The notes below the pieces were generated by a model that worked only from the letters and a program-made list of their open reading frames with translations, was not told the DNA's origin and ran no database searches. From Methylomarinum sp965277025 (GTDB lineage Bacteria > Pseudomonadota > Gammaproteobacteria > Methylococcales > Methylomonadaceae), in the NCBI GenBank assembly GCA_965277025.1, contig OZ255706.1, positions 2,604,001 to 2,668,000 on the forward strand: a stretch of 64,000 bases of DNA. The letters run 5' to 3'. Below are positions 59,267 through 64,000 of this stretch, piece by piece. The translations under genes were made by a program, and so were the position numbers. Numbering within the stretch: position 1 is the first letter of the stretch; every line of letters begins with the position of its first letter.

Positions 59267-59734
59267 ATGCAAACAAAAGGCCAACGAATTGGCTATGTCC
59301 GTGTCAGTTCTTATGATCAGAACCCGGACAGACAACTGGAAAATGAAACGCTGGATCGCGTCTTTACCGACAAAGCATCCGGTAAAGATGTCAATCGGCC
59401 TCAGCTGGAAGAAATGATTCAATTTGTCCGGGAAGGCGATACTGTCGTTGTCCATAGCCTGGACAGACTGGCCAGAAATCTGGATGATTTGCGAAACCTG
59501 GTTAAAAACTTAAATGACCGTGGCGTAAAGATTCAATTTGTCAAAGAAGGTCTGACATTTACGGGTGAAGATTCCCCCATGTCCAACCTGCTGCTCTCTG
59601 TTATGGGGGCTTTTGCCGAATTCGAACGGGCTTTGATCAAGGAGCGTTCAGCGGGAAGGCATTGAACTGGCTAAAAAAAGAGGCGTTTACAAAGGCCGGA
59701 AAAAAGCTTTGTCAGAAAAGGATATAAAACGCTT
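59267..59734 (+). pseudogene. Serine recombinase (resolvase/invertase), frameshifted and cut by IS4
   Basis: The catalytic domain is intact (RIGYVRVSSYDQNPDRQLEN with the active Ser, VVVHSLDRLARNLDDLRNLV, GAFAEFERALIKER). One extra T near 59647 then breaks the frame: the next codons in the shifted frame would read QREGIELAKKRGVYKGRKKA. The C-terminal HTH is cut off by the IS4 end at 59735. Confidence 0.88.
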
Positions 59735-60956
59735 CTCTGTACATGACAAAAATTAACTTATGACAAATGAGTCTCATGTATTCCAGTGACAAAAGGTATG
59801 GGTTGCAAAAGAGCAATCACTTTTCTAATCATCCTTTTTGATTGAGATAAGACATTAAACAACGTTGAGCGGATACAATCTAATCCATATCGAAACAGGC
59901 TTTGCGCGAGCCGCTGATGTGTTTTGGTTTTTATTGGTAACTCGCAATCATGTTTCCATTCGCCTGCTTTATGTGACCAACAGAAAGCAATAACGGGAAG
60001 TACTAACAATTTTTTGATCCGAAGATAACCGACTACACGCGTTTCCTCAAGTTTGAATCCCCGTCCTTTTAAACAGCCGAAAAGCGTTTCGATATCCCAA
60101 CGCAAGCCATAAATTTTAATCGCATCAGGGTTCAAATGCTGACAGACGATGATTAATAACTCACCATCACTCAGCCGTAACCCACTGAGATAAATTGAAC
60201 AATTTCCCAAATAGCGCGCTGTTGAGAGGTGTCGTGTGCTACCCGGCTTAAGCCCATAAAACAAACGCTCTACGCGTATTCGCTGGCCTTGGGCATTGGT
60301 TGTCCTGGCGTTGTTGCGAATACGGATATAAAAGGGAATCTCTTGCTCAAACAACCAGCCCATCCATTCGTCTCCAATAAACTCCCGATCAGCCAAAAGA
60401 CCTTTGATGTGATGTCGGCCAAACTGCGCAATAAAGCGTTTCATCAGCGCTATACGTTCCTTCGTATTAGAGTTGCCCCGCTTGTTTAAAGGCAACCAAT
60501 ACACAGGAATGGCGGCACCCCGATAAACCACGGCAAGCACCAGCAGATTAATATTGGTTTTACCCCACTTCCAATTCGTCCTGTCTAACGTCAGATAGTA
60601 ATCCTGATCAGTGAAACCAAACAGTTTCATGATGAAATGAGCGACTTCATTGTAATCCAGCCAATGGTCACTGAAAAATCGTTGCATCCGTCGATATCGT
60701 GAGGAAATTTTTGCCCGACTGGGAAAGAATACGGCGAGCTGGGCCAGATTGACCGTGCTAACTGCCATCAAAGCAATTAACATACCCACAAAACAAACGA
60801 TTCTTGCCTTGTTCCATTGAAAGTGCTCAGTTAATATGGCAGTTAGCTCGTTGATTTGTAATGTCCCGTTATTCATATTCGCTAAAACAAAATGCGGTAT
60901 TTAATTACATTTCAACGAGCTACGCCAGCTTTTAATATTTTTTGTCATGTACAGAG
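59735..60956 (-). mobile_element. IS4-family element
   Basis: 1222 bp with inverted ends CTCTGTACATGACAAAAA and TTTTTGTCATGTACAGAG. No target duplication is visible (AAACGCTT against GATGTTAT). Genes on both sides are truncated, so a deletion from one end is likely. Confidence 0.85.
59758..60876 (-). CDS. IS4-family DDE transposase
   Basis: 372 residues, intact. YYLTLDRTNWKWGKTNINLL carries the first Asp, HHIKGLLADREFIGDEWMGW the second, and the YREK-like IYGLRWDIETLFGCLKGRGF the Glu. The N-terminal region (SRYRRMQRFFSDHWLDYNEV) is typical of this IS4 subgroup. Confidence 0.92.
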   Translation of the reverse strand: MNNGTLQINELTAILTEHFQWNKARIVCFVGMLIALMAVSTVNLAQLAVFFPSRAKISSRYRRMQRFFSDHWLDYNEVAHFIMKLFGFTDQDYYLTLDRTNWKWGKTNINLLVLAVVYRGAAIPVYWLPLNKRGNSNTKERIALMKRFIAQFGRHHIKGLLADREFIGDEWMGWLFEQEIPFYIRIRNNARTTNAQGQRIRVERLFYGLKPGSTRHLSTARYLGNCSIYLSGLRLSDGELLIIVCQHLNPDAIKIYGLRWDIETLFGCLKGRGFKLEETRVVGYLRIKKLLVLPVIAFCWSHKAGEWKHDCELPIKTKTHQRLAQSLFRYGLDCIRSTLFNVLSQSKRMIRKVIALLQPIPFVTGIHETHLS

Positions 60957-61210
60957 GATGTTATCAATGCCGGTGCAGCTATACCCAATTCGAAAATTTT
61001 AAAAGGCTTATGTTCATCATCATGTAGGTAAGCAACAATACCTCCAACAACAAATAAGACCAGATAACGGATGACAATGCCAATGATATTGCCGATAGTC
61101 AAAATGCTGTCATCATTTAACACTGCACCAATATCGATTGCCAGCAATGACACCAACACCGGCATCAATGCGCCACCTCCTCCCAGCAAGAAACGTTTTT
61201 TTGATGTCAT
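60957..61210 (-). pseudogene. Small membrane protein, 3' end removed by IS4
   Basis: About 84 native residues from ATG 61210 (AGGGGGAG upstream). MTSKKRFLLGGGGALMPVLV begins two membrane segments, LVSLLAIDIGAV and IIGIVIRYLVLFVVGGIVAY, followed by LHDDEHKPFKIFELGIAAPA. The frame continues into the IS for a few residues and stops there, so the C-terminus is lost. I do not know the family. Confidence 0.65.
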
Positions 61211-61514
61211 GCACTCCCCCCTTTCAAGCAATTAGCTTGTATTATCAAACAATTTAAGCATGCTCTAAACCTTAAACAAAAACCTAACAACTTAGTTTCA
61301 AACTAACGCTATTGATTCTCACTGTCAATAAATTAAAACGTTTTTGTTTTTCAATTTCTGACGGGAGGCAGTCTTGAAACAATGGGAAAGAATTTAACTA
61401 ATACAAAACATGAATACTGCGCTGAGAAATGAAAACCACTCTGACAAATAGTGAGTATGGATAATTGTTAAAAAATGACCTTTACAATTTTTCCAGATGA
61501 AAAAGTCAGAACTG

Positions 61515-61590
61515 GACTAGGAGGCTGTCGGATTATGGATGACTCAACTGCGACAGTGGGCAATCGAGTGGATATAGTTAATGAGATAAA
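61515..61590. repeat. Partial MITE-2 copy
   Basis: AGGAGGCTGTCGGATTATGG followed by ATGACTCAACTGCGACAG matches the left part of the element at 21726-21893. The right inverted end is missing. The stretch 61211-61514 is AT-rich with no gene I can support. Confidence 0.65.
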
Positions 61591-61617
61591 CTATGGATTA
61601 TCAATCCCCTCTAATGA

Positions 61618-61740
61618 AACGCTGAACAAATCATCCATGATTTGTCAGCGCCCGGAAAACGGCAATGCGATTTCCGCTTTGCTCACAAAATCAATGGATT
61701 ACAGATCTCGATTTTGACGACACATCCTTGTGTGCTGACA
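61618..61740. repeat. MITE-1 family palindromic repeat, copy D (truncated)
   Basis: AACGCTGAACAAATCATCCA is followed by the same interior as copies B and C (CAATGCGATTTCCGCTTTGC, ATCTCGATTTTGACGACACA, CATCCTTGTG). The right terminal repeat is absent and the copy ends just before the DUF1097 stop. Confidence 0.8.
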
Positions 61741-61746
61741 AAGGCG

Positions 61747-62277
61747 TTATCCCTCAACTGTTGTCCATTTAGCCGCCAGTTTCGCTGAAGCTATGCCAAA
61801 ACCAACACCTAAAGCCAATGAAAAAGAAACAATCATAACTGGATTTTCCCAACTGACGCTGGCCAGTACTTCTGGTGATAATTTGCCGGGTGTTTGCAGC
61901 AAATAGGCAAAAGTTGCTGAATAGCCCAAGACACTGGCTGGAATAGCGGAAAGAGCTGGAATATTAGCCGCCAAACACAACACGATCACCGACAAGGTGA
62001 CTATCAAAGCGGCTGTCAGAGGAAAACCCAGCATGGCATCAGGACCAATCTTGGTAATTAAAAATGCAGCATAGCTGGCCAGAACCACGCCAAAAATGCT
62101 ACAAACAGCCGTGTTTTTAGCAGCTTCCGGCGTACCGCCCAAAGCAAAATAGGCTGCCCACGAAATGGTCAGCGCCCAGATAAAAAACACACCACTCAAT
62201 GGCCCTACCGCCAAAAAAGTTGCCAAACCGGCCAATACGCCAATACTTACAGAAAGTGCAGTCAAACTGTTCATCAA
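61747..62277 (-). CDS. DUF1097 inner-membrane protein
   Basis: 176 residues with about five hydrophobic segments (VSIGVLAGLATFLAVGPLSG, GVFFIWALTISWAAYFALGG, FPLTAALIVTLSVIVLCLAA, VMIVSFSLALGVGFGIASAK). The GG-T-EAAKNTAVCSIFG segment is characteristic of DUF1097. It resembles AmpE/FUSC-like or gluconate-permease-like small membrane proteins, but transport is unproven. Confidence 0.85.
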   Translation of the reverse strand: MMNSLTALSVSIGVLAGLATFLAVGPLSGVFFIWALTISWAAYFALGGTPEAAKNTAVCSIFGVVLASYAAFLITKIGPDAMLGFPLTAALIVTLSVIVLCLAANIPALSAIPASVLGYSATFAYLLQTPGKLSPEVLASVSWENPVMIVSFSLALGVGFGIASAKLAAKWTTVEG

Positions 62278-62377
62278 TTATTCTCCTCAAAGGAATGAAA
62301 GAAAGCAGACATCCAAAATACCTGGATGGCGACAAAATGTCCCAGACAGTATGCCGTTAAACTTTCTGTGAAACCAG

Positions 62378-63412
62378 TCATTTTTCTTCTAACCTGGCTA
62401 TCCGCTCTTGTAAGGTTTTGATGGTTTTGATCAATTGGGGCAATTTACTTAACGCCGCCAGCTCTTTCCAGGCTGTTTTCCGTTCCTTGGCAGGACTCCC
62501 CCAAACCTGGGTTCCGGCTTTGACATCCTGCGACACGCCCGAGCGTGCCATCACGACAGCTTGCTGGCCGATCTTGACATGATCAGCAATGCCGGAACTT
62601 CCAGCCAATATAACACCGTCTTCAATCACACATGAACCGGAAATACCCGATTGACCACAGATAATAACATTGCGCCCGACCTGATTGTTATGTCCCAATT
62701 GCACCAGGTTATCGATTTTACTGCCGGCGCCAATCACGGTCGACCCCAATGCTCCCCGGTCGATACAGGTATTCGCGCCGATTTCCACATAGTCTTCGAT
62801 CACCACATTACCGACATGCGGCACTTTGATATGTTGATTGTTGCGGTATTTATAACCAAAACCATCGGCAGCTATAATCGCGCCAGCATGAATGATGACA
62901 TAATCGCCGATTACGGTATTGTCGTATATCACAGCATTAGGATAGATTTTGCAATACTGGCCGATTTTGACATTGCGGCCAATATGCACACCGGCACGAA
63001 TTTCACTGTGATCGCCAATCTCGCTGTCTTTTCCGATCGTTGAAAACGCAGCAATATGAATAGCGTGTCCCAAACTGACCGAATCGGCAATATCGGCTTT
63101 TTCCGAAACGCCCTTCTCCACTTCCAGTTCAGGGTGCAAAATTTTGATCGCTTCAAGAAAACTGATTTCAGGGTCATCACAGACCAGCAAGGTCAAATGC
63201 TCGGGCTTTTGTTCCGGGATCAGTTTCGGGCTGATAAAACAGGCCGAAGCCTTGCAATCAGGTAAATATCTCTTGTATTTGCCATCACTGAGCACGGTGA
63301 CCTGACCGCGCTCGGCGGTCATGATATCAGCCGCGGCCGTCAGTGGCTCAGTGATGTTGTCGCTTTGAATGTCGGCCTGACAGAGTCTTGCCAGTTGTTC
63401 TATTGTGATCAT
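62378..63412 (-). CDS. lpxD: UDP-3-O-(R-3-hydroxyacyl)glucosamine N-acyltransferase LpxD
   Basis: 344 residues from ATG 63412 (MITIEQLARLCQADIQSDNI). An N-terminal uridine-binding domain is followed by a left-handed beta helix of hexapeptide repeats, with the catalytic His in DNLVQLGHNNQVGRNVIICG and the acyl-chain region DGFGYKYRNNQHIKVPHVGN. It ends with a trimerising coiled coil (LIKTIKTLQERIARLEEK). It adds the second acyl chain in lipid A synthesis. It lies outside the normal bamA-skp-lpxD-fabZ cluster, so this could be a second copy. Confidence 0.95.
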   Translation of the reverse strand: MITIEQLARLCQADIQSDNITEPLTAAADIMTAERGQVTVLSDGKYKRYLPDCKASACFISPKLIPEQKPEHLTLLVCDDPEISFLEAIKILHPELEVEKGVSEKADIADSVSLGHAIHIAAFSTIGKDSEIGDHSEIRAGVHIGRNVKIGQYCKIYPNAVIYDNTVIGDYVIIHAGAIIAADGFGYKYRNNQHIKVPHVGNVVIEDYVEIGANTCIDRGALGSTVIGAGSKIDNLVQLGHNNQVGRNVIICGQSGISGSCVIEDGVILAGSSGIADHVKIGQQAVVMARSGVSQDVKAGTQVWGSPAKERKTAWKELAALSKLPQLIKTIKTLQERIARLEEK

Positions 63413-63413
63413 G

Positions 63414-63954
63414 TTATTTCCAGATTTCCACGATATTGCTAAAGTCATCCGTCCAGGATTTCATATCAAAAACCAGCGGCAGTTTTTGCCATCTACCCAG
63501 GCGACTTTGCTGTAAAGCCTCTAAACGCTCAGGATTTTTCGCCATTACCACCCAGTCGGTCGCTACAATCAACGGGATCGAGTCTTTCGGTGGTTTATAT
63601 TCCTGTATCAGGGCGGCCAGTTTTAAATGCTGCGCATGATCGGCCAGGACTTTTTTCAAACTTAAATGGCGGTTGGTAATATGAAAGGCCAACACGCCAT
63701 TGTCTTTTAATTTGGAAAAATACAACGTAATCGCTTCCCGGGTCAACAAATGCGTGGGGACTGAATCGGAACTGAAGGCGTCCAGAATCAGCAGATCAAA
63801 GTACTGATCCGGCTCTTTTTTGAGTGATAAACGTCCATCACCCACAATAATATCCGCCTTTGGCGCACAATGTTGCAAGTAGCTGAAAAACTTTGCTGTT
63901 TGAGCGATTTTAATCACAAGCGGATCAATTTCATAAAAACGCCAGTGCTGTCCA
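63414..63954 (-). pseudogene. Spermidine-synthase-like methyltransferase fold protein, 5' part removed by IS3
   Basis: The last ~180 residues remain: LYGQHWRFYEIDPLVIKIAQ, DIIVGDGRLSLKKEPDQYFD, LLILDAFSSDSVPTHLLTRE, VLAFHITNRHLSLKKVLADH. These are Rossmann-fold motifs of spermine/spermidine synthase-type proteins, often fused to N-terminal membrane domains. The N-terminal side is replaced at 63954 by an IS3 copy, so the frame starts with IS-coded residues. The stop is 1 nt from the lpxD start. Confidence 0.8.
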
Positions 63955-64000
63955 TAAAGTGGACCCCATTGTCCAGACAAATTATTAGAGAATTTAAGAT
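63955..64000 (-). mobile_element. IS3-family element, copy 3 (continues past the window)
   Basis: The last 46 bases (TAAAGTGGACCCCATTGTCC and onward) are identical to the start of copy 2 at 23476. It is inserted within the spermidine-synthase-like gene. Confidence 0.93.

Noticed and set aside
61475..61717. An 80-residue + strand gene
   Set aside because: It is made of MITE-2 and MITE-1 fragments.

Overview
The window looks like the chromosome of a gammaproteobacterium, and I suspect a methanotroph-type (Methylococcales-like) host. The ordinary genes (spoT-ridA-recG-ubiC-rraA-ispH, infA-clpA-clpS, nudJ-mnmA-purB-pncC, lpxD) are all gammaproteobacterial in type. The genus is an inference from gene content and style, not something I can prove here.

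Layout. 1-5.5 kb: core genes on the + strand. 5.5-10.7 kb: a dump of mobile DNA, with a palindromic MITE, an internally deleted IS, an IS nested in a second copy of itself with an IS3 element inside that, an IS66 scrap, another MITE, and a cobalamin riboswitch with no gene left to control. 10.9-22.4 kb: a three-gene polyprenyl-sugar cassette, a DUF4197 protein, infA, clpA/clpS (an IS sits 8 bp before clpS), nudJ-mnmA, purB (its 3' end is supplied by a MITE) and pncC. 22.5-25.5 kb: a small gene preceded by an FNR box and cut by an IS that itself carries an inverted IS3 copy. 25.5-28.4 kb: a mer operon (merTPA with divergent merR). 28.5-37 kb: a lipoprotein, a Bax-inhibitor-like membrane protein, tRNA-Thr, an amber-interrupted tyrosine recombinase, a cupin, a GNAT-SnoaL fusion, and a PcfJ-HIRAN gene split by an ISAs1 element.

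37.2-57.6 kb is the main accessory region, an anti-phage island on the minus strand. It holds a BREX type 1 operon in the order HTH regulator - brxA - brxB - brxC - AlbA/Schlafen-like gene (frameshifted) - pglX - SIR2 - HerA - pglZ - GxxExxY gene - brxL - DUF6880 gene. Two features stand out. A SIR2 NADase-type gene and a HerA ATPase gene, resembling the known SIR2-HerA (Nezha) defence pair, lie between pglX and pglZ with 4-, 4- and 11-nt overlaps, so they appear translationally built into BREX. The BrxL protein has its usual AAA+ core, but its C-terminus reads as an MIT_C (phospholipase-D-like) domain with no recognisable Lon protease. The operon is also peppered with a ~33-nt repeat and its ~80-nt palindromic dimer. 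Copies lie between genes, supply start codons, flank the GxxExxY gene as inverted repeats, and sit in frame inside pglX and pglZ.

57.6-61.2 kb: the probable BREX regulatory region, a ParD-like gene, a CopG/ParE-type toxin-antitoxin pair, a broken serine recombinase, an IS4 element and a truncated membrane protein. 61.5-64 kb: MITE pieces, a DUF1097 membrane protein, lpxD, and a spermidine-synthase-like gene cut by a third IS3 copy that runs off the window. At least five IS families, three MITE families and four directly readable target duplications make this a heavily rearranged stretch.
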